Positions 6,675-15,759 are shown, counted from the stretch's first letter. The stretch: DNA of 64,000 nt from Massilia terrae (GCF_024753145.1 NZ_JANUGU010000004.1:248001-312000), one strand, 5' to 3'. The notes: generated from the letters alone by a model not told the origin. Program-made: numbers and translations.

Positions 6675-8276
6675 ATGGATGAGCGCCGCACGAAATGGCT
6701 CGCGGTGCTGGGAATTGTCCTGGCGATAGCCTTACCCGTCGGACTGGCCGTTTTCCTGGCGCGGCATGAAAGCTTGGCCCAAGAGAAACAGCGGGCCCTC
6801 GCGTTCGCACGTGAAGTACTCGTCCGTTCAGAAGCCAGCACCGACGAAGTCGAAGCCGCCTTCGCCTCCCTCGCCAACACCACCGATCCCGAACCCTGCT
6901 CGCCCTACAACACGCAGCTGATGCGGCGGCTGGACGTGACCTCGGCTATGATCCAGGCCATCGGCATCCTCGAACACAACACGCTCGTGTGCTCCTCGCT
7001 CACCGACCGCAACCAGCCGGTTGAACTCGGCAAGCCGCAAGTGGTGACCCCCAGCGGCGCCAGGATCTGGAGCGGCGCCGAGCTGCCGTTTGCGCGCGGG
7101 GTGCGCTTCGTGGTGATCGGCCGCGGGCAGTACGCCGCCATCGTCCACCGCACCGCGCCGATCACGGTCAGCAGCGCGGACCCGCAACTGGTCGTGGCCG
7201 AGGTAGCCTTGCCGGAGCGCGTCGTGATTACCGGCCACGGCGACGTCAAGACCAGCTGGCTGAACGGCCTGAATCCCGGCACCGAGACCACCTTCTCCGA
7301 CAATGAGGACGTGGTTGCCGTCGCCGTCTCGAAACGCTATGCGCTGGCCGCCATCGCCGCCTTGCCGGTCAGCCGGGTGAACGGGATGGCGTGGTCGATC
7401 GCACGCTGGCTGGTGCCCTGCGCCTTGCTGATGGGTGTGCTGCTGGCCTGGGCCGCGATTACGCTGGCGCGCGCGCAGCTGGCGCTGCCGATGGTGCTGA
7501 AGGCGGCCCTCAAGCGCAAGGAATTATTCATGGTCTACCAGCCGGTGGTGGACCTGCGCACCGGCAAATGGGTCGGCGCGGAAGCCCTGATCCGCTGGAA
7601 CCGCCCGGGCGGCGAGGCGGTGCGGCCGGACGTGTTCATCGTCGCCGCCGAAGACAGCGGGCTGATCGCGCAGGTGACGCGCCAGGTGGTGCTGCAGCAG
7701 GTGCGGCGTCACGCCGAGATCCTGTTCAGCCAGTTTCCGCACTTCCACATCGCGATCAACCTGGCGGCGGAAGATTTACAGTCCGAACACACGGTGGCGC
7801 TGCTGCAGGAGCTGGTGACGGCGACCGGTGCGCGCCATGGCAACCTGATGGTGGAGGCGACCGAGCGCAGTTTCGCCGATCCCACCACCGTGCGCGGCAT
7901 CGTCAACGCGTTGCGCAAGGTGGGTATCCGCATCGCCATCGACGACTTCGGCACTGGCTACTCCAGCCTGTCCTTCCTGGAAAGCGTGCACTTCGATTTG
8001 CTGAAGATCGACAAGTCTTTTGTCGACACCGTGCAAACCGGGGCGGCCACCAGCCAGGTGATCCATCACATCATCGAGATGGCCAAGGCGCTGCGGCTGG
8101 AGATGATCGCGGAGGGTGTGGAGACCAAGGCCCAGGCCCAGTTCCTGCGTGACCGCGGGGTGCAGTATGCGCAGGGCTGGCTGTTTGCGGAGCCGATGAT
8201 GTTCGAGCAGATGCTGGAGGAGTTGAAGGAGCAGCAGCAGGAGGCGCCGGAGGCGGCGGCGAGCGGGACGCGGTGA
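6675..8276 (+). CDS. Cyclic-di-GMP phosphodiesterase with CSS sensor domain and EAL domain
   Basis: 533 residues from ATG 6675 (an earlier in-frame GTG at 6618 lies outside the transmembrane start). Layout: TM helix about 9-28; periplasmic CSS-motif domain with Cys75 and C106-S-S; second TM about 245-265; cytoplasmic EAL domain about 280-515. Catalytic residues are intact: EAL at 303-305, Asn in INLAAEDL, Glu in MVEATERS, DDFGTG at 423-428, Glu in IAEGVE and QGW near 500. It should hydrolyse c-di-GMP. In characterised CSS-EAL enzymes the periplasmic Cys pair controls activity through DsbA/DsbB; the same Cys pair is present here. No GGDEF domain. Confidence 0.93.
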   Translation: MDERRTKWLAVLGIVLAIALPVGLAVFLARHESLAQEKQRALAFAREVLVRSEASTDEVEAAFASLANTTDPEPCSPYNTQLMRRLDVTSAMIQAIGILEHNTLVCSSLTDRNQPVELGKPQVVTPSGARIWSGAELPFARGVRFVVIGRGQYAAIVHRTAPITVSSADPQLVVAEVALPERVVITGHGDVKTSWLNGLNPGTETTFSDNEDVVAVAVSKRYALAAIAALPVSRVNGMAWSIARWLVPCALLMGVLLAWAAITLARAQLALPMVLKAALKRKELFMVYQPVVDLRTGKWVGAEALIRWNRPGGEAVRPDVFIVAAEDSGLIAQVTRQVVLQQVRRHAEILFSQFPHFHIAINLAAEDLQSEHTVALLQELVTATGARHGNLMVEATERSFADPTTVRGIVNALRKVGIRIAIDDFGTGYSSLSFLESVHFDLLKIDKSFVDTVQTGAATSQVIHHIIEMAKALRLEMIAEGVETKAQAQFLRDRGVQYAQGWLFAEPMMFEQMLEELKEQQQEAPEAAASGTR

Positions 8277-8308
8277 TGACGCTTGGGACAACCATCGCGT
8301 AAGAAAGA

Positions 8309-8410
8309 ACGTCGTCCTCGCGAAAGCGGGGACCCCATTTCCCGTGCTGACCACTTACGATCACCGTAGTGGGATACCCGGGCGCCTAGCCCCTCCGCGG
8401 GAACGACGTT
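8309..8410. repeat. REP/BIME-like palindromic element
   Basis: Starts with CGTCGTCCTCGCGAAAGCGGGG and ends with CGCGGGAACGACGTT, a degenerate inverted pair in the convergent gap between the EAL gene and the M13 peptidase gene. Confidence 0.7.
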
Positions 8411-8452
8411 CTCTCTTTAGCTGCTGCTACCTCTGCTTTCTAGCGCGGCTGT

Positions 8453-10504
8453 TTACCAGACCCTCACGCGCTGCTCCGGCGCCAGGTACAGCTTCTCGCC
8501 CGGCTTGACCTCGAAGGCCTTGTACCAGGCATCGATGTTGCGCACGGTGGCGGCGCGGTACTCGGCCGGGGCGTGGCCGTCGGTCAGGATCTGGCGGCGC
8601 TCGGCGGCTTCGCGGGCCTTGGTGCGCCAGCTGTGTGCGAAGCCGATGAAGAACTCGCGGTCCGCTGCCTCGTTCGCCTGGTCGCCCAGCGCCGCATGCA
8701 GCGCGTCCAGCGACGCCGACAGGCCGGCCAGGTCGGCCAGGTTCTCGCTCAAGGTCTGCTGGCCATTGACCGCCAGGTCCGGGAACGGCTTGTAGGTCGA
8801 GTACTGCGCGGCCAGCTTCTGCGAAGCTTCCTTGAAGTGCTCGGCGTCCTGCTTGGTCCACCAGTCACGCAGGCGGCCCCGGGCGTCGAACTGCGAACCC
8901 TGGTCGTCGAAGCTGTGGCTGATCTCGTGGCCGATGATGGCGCCGATCGAGCCGTAGTTCGAGGCTTCCGACGCCTTCGGATCGAAGAATGGCGGCTGCA
9001 GGATCGCGGCCGGAAAGTTGAGCGCGTTCTGCAGCGGCAGGTTGACCGCGTTGACCAGCTGCGGCGGCATCACCCACTCGCGCATGTCCGGCTTCTGGTG
9101 CAGCTTGGCGACTTGCTGCTTGTAGCGGAACTTCTCGGCGTTCATGGCATTGGCGAAGGCGTCGGTCGGCGAGACAGCGAGGCCCTCATACGACTTCCAC
9201 TTGTCCGGATAGCCCACACCCACGTACAGGGTCTTGAGCTTTTCCTTGGCCTGGGCGCGGGTGGCCGGCGCCATCCAGTCGAGCTTGTCGATGCGCTTGC
9301 CGAAGGCGGCGATGATGTTGGACACCATCTGCTGCACGCGCGCCTTGCTCTCGGCCGGGAAATACTTGGCGACGTAGATCTTGCCCACGGCTTCATCCAT
9401 CGCGCCGTCGGTCGCGGCCAGCGCGCGTTTCCAGCGGGCCGACTGCTGCGGTGTGCCGGACAGGGCCTTGCCGTAGAAATCGAATTTCTGGTCCACCACC
9501 GCCTTCGGCAGCACGCCGGCGAAGTGGTTGATCTGGTGGAAGGCCAGCCAGTCCTTCCAGGTGGCCAGGTCGGTGCTGCCCACCAGCGATGCCTCGCCCT
9601 TCACCGCGGTCGGGTGCCAGACCATGAATTTGCCCTGGTCCGACAGGCCGGCGGCCTTGAAGAATGCTTTCCAGTCCATGCCCGGCGCCTTGGACGCGAA
9701 TTCCTTCATGGTCCAGGTATTGTCCGCCAGGTGGACATCGGCCGATGCCTCGCGCGTGGCGTGGGTCTGGGCGATCGCGGTTTCCAGCGCCATCACACCC
9801 TGCGCGCGCTTGTCGGCGTTGTCGTAGCCTGCCAGCTTGAGCATCGCGGCAATGTGCGCCTGGTACTTGTCGCGCAGGCCAGCCATGCGATCGCTCTTGT
9901 CGAGATAGTAGGCGCGGTCCGGCATGCCCAGGCCGCCCTGCATCAGGTAGCCGATGTTGTGCGAGGGGTCGTGCAGGCCCGGCGCGATCCACAGGCCGAG
10001 CAGGTTTTCGGTGTAGAAGTTGGTGGCGTTCAGGGCGTCGACGTCGGCGCGCAGGCTTTCGCCCAGCGCGCGGGTCAGGCCGGCCTTGTCCTTGATCGCG
10101 TCGATCTTCGCGAGGGTCGGCTTGATCGGGGCCAGGCCCTTCTGCTCGATCGCGGACTCGTTCATGTAGGCGCCGTAGTAATCGGACACCCGGCGCTCGT
10201 CGGCGCTCAGGTTCTTCTGGGCCGCCAGGCCTTCGATCATCTTGACGATGCGCTGGTTGGTTTCCTCGGCCAGCTGCCCCATCGCGCCCCACGCCGCCTT
10301 GTCGGCCGGGATGTCGGTCTTCGCCAGCCACTCGTTGTTGGCCCAGGTGAAGAAGTCGTCGCCCGGCAGCATGGTGGCCGCCTTTTCCTGGCTTGGCGCC
10401 TGCGCGGCAGGTGCCTGCTGTGCGTGGCCGGGAGTGAAGACCAGCGCGGCGCCGCACACGGCCAGCGCCAGCGCGGTTTTGATCGGAGTCCAGCGAGTAT
10501 CCAT
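8453..10504 (-). CDS. M13-family zinc metallopeptidase (neprilysin/PepO-like), exported
   Basis: 683 residues, full length for M13. AAGGGA precedes the ATG. A signal peptide ends near GHAQQ, followed by an Ala/Pro/Gln-rich linker. LPGDDFFTWANNEWL starts the M13 N-terminal domain. The zinc site is GHEISHSFDDQG (HExxH) with the third ligand in SENLADLAGL, and the protein ends with EQRVRVW, the typical M13 C-terminus. The substrate-binding motif usually written NA[FY] is altered here (VNAVNLPLQN). These periplasmic enzymes cleave short peptides. It lies 78 bp downstream of an M1 aminopeptidase on the same strand, so the pair probably makes an exported peptide-degradation unit. Confidence 0.93.
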   Translation of the reverse strand: MDTRWTPIKTALALAVCGAALVFTPGHAQQAPAAQAPSQEKAATMLPGDDFFTWANNEWLAKTDIPADKAAWGAMGQLAEETNQRIVKMIEGLAAQKNLSADERRVSDYYGAYMNESAIEQKGLAPIKPTLAKIDAIKDKAGLTRALGESLRADVDALNATNFYTENLLGLWIAPGLHDPSHNIGYLMQGGLGMPDRAYYLDKSDRMAGLRDKYQAHIAAMLKLAGYDNADKRAQGVMALETAIAQTHATREASADVHLADNTWTMKEFASKAPGMDWKAFFKAAGLSDQGKFMVWHPTAVKGEASLVGSTDLATWKDWLAFHQINHFAGVLPKAVVDQKFDFYGKALSGTPQQSARWKRALAATDGAMDEAVGKIYVAKYFPAESKARVQQMVSNIIAAFGKRIDKLDWMAPATRAQAKEKLKTLYVGVGYPDKWKSYEGLAVSPTDAFANAMNAEKFRYKQQVAKLHQKPDMREWVMPPQLVNAVNLPLQNALNFPAAILQPPFFDPKASEASNYGSIGAIIGHEISHSFDDQGSQFDARGRLRDWWTKQDAEHFKEASQKLAAQYSTYKPFPDLAVNGQQTLSENLADLAGLSASLDALHAALGDQANEAADREFFIGFAHSWRTKAREAAERRQILTDGHAPAEYRAATVRNIDAWYKAFEVKPGEKLYLAPEQRVRVW

Positions 10505-10582
10505 GGGTGTCCCTTCGTTTTAGCTGTTGTTAATCCATTTATTATCCGCCGATGTAGACAAATTGCCCACGCGGATGGTTTC

Positions 10583-13204
10583 TTACTTCAAGGCCTCGCG
10601 GACCTGCGGCAGCAGGCGTGCTTTTTGCGCCGCGCGGACTCGGATGCCATTGCCCACCCGCTGGGCTTCGACCAGCGCATCGGGGCCAAAGTTCTTGCGG
10701 ACATAGTCTTCCATCATGTCGGCGTCGGCCGCGTTGGACGAGCCGCCCACCACGTCGGCGAAGGCATGGTCGACCGCCAGCGCGTTCAGGTTCTTGAGCA
10801 GCGCCTCGCGGTGCTCGACGGCGAATTCCCAAGCCTGCTGGGTGTGCTCGCGGCCGACGTCGGCCACCATGTGTTCGGCCAGGCTGGGCGGCAGGTCCGA
10901 CGAGAGGGCCAGCGCCAGCGTGCGCGCGGCCAGCGCCGGATCGCGCACGCTGGTGAGCGCGCGGCCGAGGCGGTTGCGCTCCTCGGTATTGGTGGCCTCC
11001 AGGGTGCGCTTGGCGATCGCATCGTAAGTTGCCGCATCGGCGTAGCGGCCAGTGGTGCGCAGCACGAATTCCAGCATCGACGGGCTGACCGAGGCCGGGT
11101 CGGCCAGGTAGCGCGCGAAGCGCTGGCGCGCCTGCGCGATCGCGTCGGCATCGCCAGTCTGCGCCAGCGCCATTGCCAGCAAGGCGCGCAGGCGCTTGTC
11201 CTCGGCGCTTTCGCCGGGCCGCTCGTCCCAGCCCAGCTCGCGCATCTTCGGCGTCGCGAATTCATTGATGAAACGGGCGATCAGCGCTTGCTCCGGTTCC
11301 TTGTCCGCAAGCCTGTACAGCGCGCCCAGGTTGCCGCCGATCGATTGCCACACGGCCAGTCGTGGCTCGTGCTGGTATGCGCGCACCAGCTTCAGGTAAC
11401 TGTCCAGCGGCAGGCTGCCGGCGCTGACGAGGGCCCAGGTGTCGGTCAACAGCTTCAGTCGGGTCGGGTCGGGCAGCTTGGCGGCCTGGGCCGAAAGGGC
11501 CTGGAAGCTTTGCGGGTCGTACTGGATGCGGAAGAAGCCGACGCTGTAGGGATCGACCACCAGCGCGCCCTCGCAGCCGCCCTGCTCGAAGGTGGTCGAT
11601 GCGGTCGACAGCAGCGTGTAGATGGCGCGGCCGTTGACGGTGCCGACCTGCAGCGGCACATGCCACAGGCGTTGCTCGGCGGCCGGCTCGTCCACGCGGA
11701 ACTGCTGCTGCGACAGCGTGACCATGCGCTTGCCGTTCTCGCAGGCTTGCTCGACTTTGATCAGCGGGAAGCCGGGCTGGGTGGTCCAGTCCGAGGCAAG
11801 CTGGCCGACCGGCTTGCCCGACGCCTGTTCCAGCGCGTTCCACAAGTCCTGGGAGGTGGTGTTGGAATACTTGTGCGTGGCCATGTAGTTGCGGATGCCC
11901 TTGCGGAAAGCATCCTCGCCCAGATAGTCCTCCAGCATGCGCAGGAAGCCCTGCCCTTTTTCGTAGGTGATGGCGTCGAACGCATTGGCGGCCTGCGACT
12001 CGTTGTCGATGCGGGTCTGGATCGGGTGCGTGGTCTTGCGCGCGTCCAGGTTCAGCACGCCTTCGCGCTCGGCGATGCCGTTCAGGTAGGGCCGCCATTC
12101 GGGATGGAAATGGTCGGTCGCCTTGGACGACATCCACGAGGCAAAGCCTTCGTTGAGCCACAGGTTGTCCCACCAGGCCATGGTCACCAGGTTGCCGAAC
12201 CACTGGTGCGCGATCTCGTGGGCGTTGACCATGAAGGTGCCCTGGCGCACCTCGGGCGCGCTGCGCTGCGGGTCGACCAGCAGCGCGGACTCGTTGTAGG
12301 TGATGCCGCCCCAGTTCTCCATCGCGCCATTGAAGCCGCCGGGCATCGCGATCAGGTCGAGCTTGGGCAGCGGATACGGCACGCCGAAGTAGCCGTTGTA
12401 ATAGTGGATGATCTCCTTGGCATCGGCCAGCGGCGCGGCGGCGGAACCGAGCTTGCCCTTGGTCGTGACGACGCCGATATCGACGCCGTCCTGCTTGCCG
12501 GACAGGCGCTCCAGCTCACCGGCGGCCAGCACCACCAGGTAGCTCGGCATCTTGGGCGTGAGCGCGAACGAGATGCGCTGCTTGCCGTCGGCCAGCACCT
12601 GACGCTTGTCGACCGGGGTATTCGAATAGGCGCTGAAGCTGGCGGGAACGTCGATGCTCAGCTTGTAGCGGGCGCGGAAGGACGGCTCGTCCCAGCTTGG
12701 CAGCAGGCGGCGCGCGTCGGTCGGCTCCATCGTGGTGGCGATCATCTTCTTGCTGTCGGCGCCGGACTTGTAGTTCATGTAGAACATGCCGCGCGCCTCG
12801 CGGTTGATCTGGCCGCTGAATTGCATGGCCAGCCGGTAGCGCCCCGGCTTGATCGGCTTGGGCAGGGAAAAGCTGACGGTTTGCTGCCTGGCGTCGACCG
12901 CCGGGACGAGCGTGATCGGGGCGAGGCCGTTCCCGCTGAGGGTCGCGTTGGCGATCTGCAGCTTGTCGGCGTTGAGCATGATCGCCGAGGTCGGCTTGAG
13001 GACGTCGATCTCGACGCTCTCCTCGCCGCGGAAGGTGTTGGCGGCAATGTCCGGCACGATATGGGCTGCGTACTGGATCGGCAGCACGTCCTTGGGCAGC
13101 TTGCCCGGCGTCGCGGCGAACGAAAACGGTGCTTCGGCAAACGCGGCGCCGGCATCCAGCGCAAACGCGGCCGCGATCGCGGCACGCAGCAGATGGTGCT
13201 TCAT
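10583..13204 (-). CDS. M1-family aminopeptidase, exported (ERAP1-like C-terminus)
   Basis: 873 residues from ATG 13204, preceded by GAGGGGAG; the ORF extension to 13369 is non-coding. Signal peptide KHHLLRAAIAAAFALDAGAAFA. The exopeptidase motif GAMEN lies in GGFNGAMENWGGITY, and the zinc site is HEIAHQWFGN followed by NEGFA, giving HExxH-x18-E. The remaining C-terminal half is the helical ERAP1-C domain. It removes N-terminal residues from peptides, here in the periplasm. The M13 gene follows on the same strand. A sigma-28 promoter firing the other way (13428-13454) lies in the upstream gap. Confidence 0.93.
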   Translation of the reverse strand: MKHHLLRAAIAAAFALDAGAAFAEAPFSFAATPGKLPKDVLPIQYAAHIVPDIAANTFRGEESVEIDVLKPTSAIMLNADKLQIANATLSGNGLAPITLVPAVDARQQTVSFSLPKPIKPGRYRLAMQFSGQINREARGMFYMNYKSGADSKKMIATTMEPTDARRLLPSWDEPSFRARYKLSIDVPASFSAYSNTPVDKRQVLADGKQRISFALTPKMPSYLVVLAAGELERLSGKQDGVDIGVVTTKGKLGSAAAPLADAKEIIHYYNGYFGVPYPLPKLDLIAMPGGFNGAMENWGGITYNESALLVDPQRSAPEVRQGTFMVNAHEIAHQWFGNLVTMAWWDNLWLNEGFASWMSSKATDHFHPEWRPYLNGIAEREGVLNLDARKTTHPIQTRIDNESQAANAFDAITYEKGQGFLRMLEDYLGEDAFRKGIRNYMATHKYSNTTSQDLWNALEQASGKPVGQLASDWTTQPGFPLIKVEQACENGKRMVTLSQQQFRVDEPAAEQRLWHVPLQVGTVNGRAIYTLLSTASTTFEQGGCEGALVVDPYSVGFFRIQYDPQSFQALSAQAAKLPDPTRLKLLTDTWALVSAGSLPLDSYLKLVRAYQHEPRLAVWQSIGGNLGALYRLADKEPEQALIARFINEFATPKMRELGWDERPGESAEDKRLRALLAMALAQTGDADAIAQARQRFARYLADPASVSPSMLEFVLRTTGRYADAATYDAIAKRTLEATNTEERNRLGRALTSVRDPALAARTLALALSSDLPPSLAEHMVADVGREHTQQAWEFAVEHREALLKNLNALAVDHAFADVVGGSSNAADADMMEDYVRKNFGPDALVEAQRVGNGIRVRAAQKARLLPQVREALK

Positions 13205-13427
13205 GGTCTCCCCTCTCTTGTCGTTGGCGCCCTGCTCGTGGCGAGCGCTCGCCGTGAACTGTAGGGAAAGCGTGGCCGGCCCGCAGCCTCCATGCGACAG
13301 GATGCAAAAAACCGGGCTGGAACGCCGTTTTCCGGGAATAGCCGGGCAGGAACGATGACATATCATCATCCTGTAATGACAAAAAGTTATCGACCGAAAA
13401 ATATTTTAAAAAATTTACCGGGAACCC

Positions 13428-13454
13428 TAAAGTTCGCGAAATTGGCGCCGATAA
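13428..13454 (+). promoter_or_regulatory. Sigma-28 (FliA) promoter for fliT
   Basis: TAAAGTTC at 13428-13435, 11-bp spacer, GCCGATAA at 13447-13454. The -10 equals the enterobacterial FliA consensus and the -35 differs by one base; spacing is exact. It lies 50 bp before the fliT ATG. Confidence 0.85.
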
Positions 13455-13503
13455 GTCTAGAGAACCGGCAATCCGGCCGGAGTTTTGGGGACTGGAGAAC
13501 GCA

Positions 13504-13785
13504 ATGACCTCCAACGAAGTGCTGTCGATGTACGAGAATCTTGCCGGCCTGACGGGGCAGATGGCTGCCGCCGCGCAAGCAGGCGACATGCAGCGCCTGG
13601 CGCAGCTGGAAACTCGTTGCGTGATCGAAAGCGCCGCCGCGGCAACCGGCGTCCCTGCCCTGCAAGGCGCCCAGCGCCAGCGCAAGATCGACCTGCTCAA
13701 GCAGATCATGGCCAACGACCGCGCGATCCGCGAGGTCACCGAGCCGTGGATGGCCCGCGTCGACGGGCTGGCTTGCGCTCACTAA
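13504..13785 (+). CDS. fliT: Flagellar export chaperone FliT-like protein
   Basis: 93 residues, all helical, with no Cys-based motif except a central Cys. The C-terminal KIDLLKQIMANDRAIREVTEPWMARVDGL matches the FliT pattern remembered from Burkholderiales. FliT binds the filament-cap protein FliD and modulates the flagellar master regulator. The call is strengthened by an excellent FliA promoter 50 bp upstream and a terminator 18 bp after the stop, making a one-gene flagellar class-3 unit away from any other flagellar gene in the window. The size is slightly smaller than E. coli FliT. Confidence 0.75.
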   Translation: MTSNEVLSMYENLAGLTGQMAAAAQAGDMQRLAQLETRCVIESAAAATGVPALQGAQRQRKIDLLKQIMANDRAIREVTEPWMARVDGLACAH

Positions 13786-13802
13786 GCCACTGATTTCCTT
13801 AT

Positions 13803-13829
13803 AAAAAAGCGCCTGCGGGCGCTTTTTTT
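13803..13829 (+). terminator. Rho-independent terminator of fliT
   Basis: Stem AAAGCGCC-TGC-GGGCGCTTT (approximate) followed by seven T residues, 18 bp after the fliT stop. Confidence 0.85.
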
Positions 13830-13861
13830 GTTGCCGATCCGCTGAGTGAACCAAGAGTTGC

Positions 13862-13965
13862 CGTCGTTCCCGCGAAAGCGGGAACCCCATTTCCAGTGCG
13901 CCGACATGGCTCCGCCGTTTTGGCCCGCTCGCAAAATGGGATTCCCGCTTTCGCGGGAATGACGG
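13862..13965. repeat. REP/BIME-like inverted pair
   Basis: Two facing copies of CCGTCGTTCCCGCGAAAGCG-type hairpins (13862-13890 and 13940-13965) around a 50-bp middle. Lies between two convergent terminators. Confidence 0.85.
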
Positions 13966-13984
13966 CTCGTCTTTGGTGGAGTAC

Positions 13985-14015
13985 TGAAAATGAAAAAGCG
14001 CCACACGGGCGCTTT
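13985..14015 (-). terminator. Terminator of the candidate small RNA
   Basis: Perfect 8-bp stem AAAGCGCC/GGCGCTTT (13995-14002, 14008-14015) with a 5-nt loop, followed on the minus strand by TTTTTCATTTT. Confidence 0.75.
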
Positions 14016-14214
14016 GGGGTAGTGCGGAGAGCGAGCACCAGGTATCTCCTGGTGTCGCCTCTTGCCGGTTGCTTCCGGCGTCCGCGTCGCACTGTTGCTA
14101 GCGAACTGCTTCCGGACTCAGGCGTTTCCTCAACGTTCATCTGCTTTCCGCGCCACGCTATCGGTGGTGGCTGCGACAGATCCTGAGCCGTTCTTTGTGG
14201 TTTCAATCACCACT
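13985..14214 (-). ncRNA. Candidate small RNA with repeated GGA motifs (CsrA-binding type?)
   Basis: On the minus strand an extended -10 (TG-T-TATACT, 14221-14226) with a weak -35 (TTAGCA, 17-bp spacer) would start a transcript near 14214. It ends at a rho-independent terminator (stem AAAGCGCC/GGCGCTTT, 13995-14015, then T-rich). The roughly 225-nt product has no convincing ORF. It contains at least seven GGA triplets, several placed in predicted hairpins such as CACCAGG-AGATA-CCTGGTG and GCCGG-AAGCAA-CCGGC. Its 5' end (GUGGUG) can pair with its 3' end (CACUAC). This is the style of RsmY/RsmZ/CsrB RNAs that sequester CsrA; a 6S-like RNA is an alternative. Inference from promoter, terminator and motifs only. 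Confidence 0.5.
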
Positions 14215-14220
14215 GAACTC

Positions 14221-14249
14221 AGTATAACAAAAAATGACATCCGTGCTAA
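14221..14249 (-). promoter_or_regulatory. Promoter of the candidate small RNA
   Basis: Minus-strand TATACT (14226-14221) with an upstream TG dinucleotide (extended -10) and a partial -35, TTAGCA, at 14249-14244 after 17 bp. It lies downstream of the FimV-like stop codon, so the RNA would have its own start. Confidence 0.5.
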
Positions 14250-14265
14250 TTTTTTCTTGTAAGTA

Positions 14266-15759
14266 CTAAATCAGGGTCGGTTCGATCAGCTCATCGTCGT
14301 CAACATCGTGGTCAGGCAGCGGCGCGTGCACCCTGTGGACCTTCACCTGCTTGCGGCGATGGCGCCAGAACTGCAGGCCGCCGACGGTTGCGAACACCCC
14401 GCCGCCGGCCCCGGCGATCCAGCCCCAGGGCATGCCTGCCGGCAGTTCCTCTGGCGCAGCCGGAGCTGGCGCCGCCACCGGGACCACAGCTTTCAACTTG
14501 ACCGGTTTAAATACAGGCCGCGCCGGCGGCTCCTCCATCACCTGGCCGAATTTTTCGTCGGCTGCCGGGCGCTCGGCGGCTTCTTTCTTGACCGGCAGCG
14601 GCGGCTTGGCTGGCATCGCCGGCTTCGGCGCTTCAACGGGCTTGGGCGCCGCCGCGGCCTTGGCTTCCGCGGCAGCGCGCGCTTTCGCCTCGGCCTGAAG
14701 GGTCTTGACGCGCTCTTCAAGCTTGACGAGTTCGGCGCGCAGTTCCGCGTTCTTGCCGTCCAGCGCGGAACACGTGGCCTCGGCCTTCGAAGGCTCTTTC
14801 GGGCAAGCCGGGACAGGCTTTGGCTGCGGAATGACTGCGGGGTGCACCTGGCTTGCCTTCGCGGCGGCCAATGTGATCGGGGCCGGCTTGGGCTCCTCAG
14901 GCTTGGGCGCAGGCCTGGCGGCGACGGTCGGCTTGGGCTCCTCCGCCTTGGTCACTGGTTTGCCTGAAACCGCCGGCTTGGGCTCGTTCACTTTCGCCGC
15001 AGACTTGACTGGCAGCGCTGGTTCAGGCGCCTCCGGCTTTGCCTCAGGCTTGCTTGCCACCGCCAGCGTGACGGGCACGTGAGCAAGGTGTGGCGGCGGC
15101 GTCTTTTCAGCCACGCTTGCGAGCTTTGCCGGTTTCGTTACGGCCGGCACGGGCTCCGCAGGCTTACGGGCCGGTTCGGGAACTGGCTGCGCGGGTTTTG
15201 CCTCTTTAACGGCTGCAGGTTCAGGCAGTGGCCGCACCAGCTTCTGATGGCTCGCCGGCATGGCCCGGAATGGCGCGCGGACAGTCCGCTTGGGCGCAAT
15301 CTCCTGCACGACAGGCGGCGCGGGAACTGGCGACGCAACGAGTCGCGGCGCAGGCGGCGCCGGGTCCGGCGTGAACCATAGGGTGGCCAGCCGCACGCCG
15401 CGCTGCCCGCCGTCGGTCAGCTCCAGGTACAGGTGCAAATGGTCGGCCTCGATCGGCCGGGTCGACGTCACATGGAGGAATTGCCTGCCATCGCGCCGCA
15501 CCACGGCCAGGTTCACGCTGGACAGCACCGGCGGCAGCTCAAGGCCGGCCCCGCGGTACACATCCAGGCTGGCAACGCGCGCCAGCACCGTTCCGTTTGC
15601 ATCATGGAGCGAGGTCAGTTCGATATCGGCGGATAATTGTTGGCCGAGATAGGAATTGACCTTGGCGTCTCCCAGCTCGGCGGCGCGCGCGCCCGCACCC
15701 GCGAGGACGGCGCCGGCAAACAGCAAACTGGCAAGTTGAAACGAAGGGTGGCGCGGCAT
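14266..15759 (-). CDS. FimV-like protein (short form, no LysM or TPR)
   Basis: 497 residues. Signal peptide to about residue 26 (SLLFAGAVLAGAGARA), then the FimV N-terminal domain (LGDAKVNSYLGQQLSADIEL to about residue 135). A long Pro/Ala/Lys linker, a short coiled coil (LDGKNAELRAELVKLEERVK), and one TM helix near 450-467 (WGWIAGAGGGVFATVGGLQF) follow. It ends in an acidic cytoplasmic tail (DVDDDELIEP). FimV/HubP proteins mark the cell pole and support type IV pili, twitching or type II secretion. Usual homologues also have a LysM and a cytoplasmic TPR region; both are missing here. Proline-rich composition makes internal homology hard to judge. Confidence 0.7.
   Translation of the reverse strand: MPRHPSFQLASLLFAGAVLAGAGARAAELGDAKVNSYLGQQLSADIELTSLHDANGTVLARVASLDVYRGAGLELPPVLSSVNLAVVRRDGRQFLHVTSTRPIEADHLHLYLELTDGGQRGVRLATLWFTPDPAPPAPRLVASPVPAPPVVQEIAPKRTVRAPFRAMPASHQKLVRPLPEPAAVKEAKPAQPVPEPARKPAEPVPAVTKPAKLASVAEKTPPPHLAHVPVTLAVASKPEAKPEAPEPALPVKSAAKVNEPKPAVSGKPVTKAEEPKPTVAARPAPKPEEPKPAPITLAAAKASQVHPAVIPQPKPVPACPKEPSKAEATCSALDGKNAELRAELVKLEERVKTLQAEAKARAAAEAKAAAAPKPVEAPKPAMPAKPPLPVKKEAAERPAADEKFGQVMEEPPARPVFKPVKLKAVVPVAAPAPAAPEELPAGMPWGWIAGAGGGVFATVGGLQFWRHRRKQVKVHRVHAPLPDHDVDDDELIEPTLI

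Noticed and set aside
8573..13264. 1563-codon plus-strand ORF
   Set aside because: It lies antisense to the M13 and M1 peptidase genes, which have clear motifs and ribosome sites; the long open frame is a GC-rich codon-bias artefact.
13985..14214. SRP RNA or RNase P RNA
   Set aside because: The SRP core GGAAGGAAGCAGCC and the RNase P GAGGAAAGUCCGGGC motif are not present; only short partial matches were seen.
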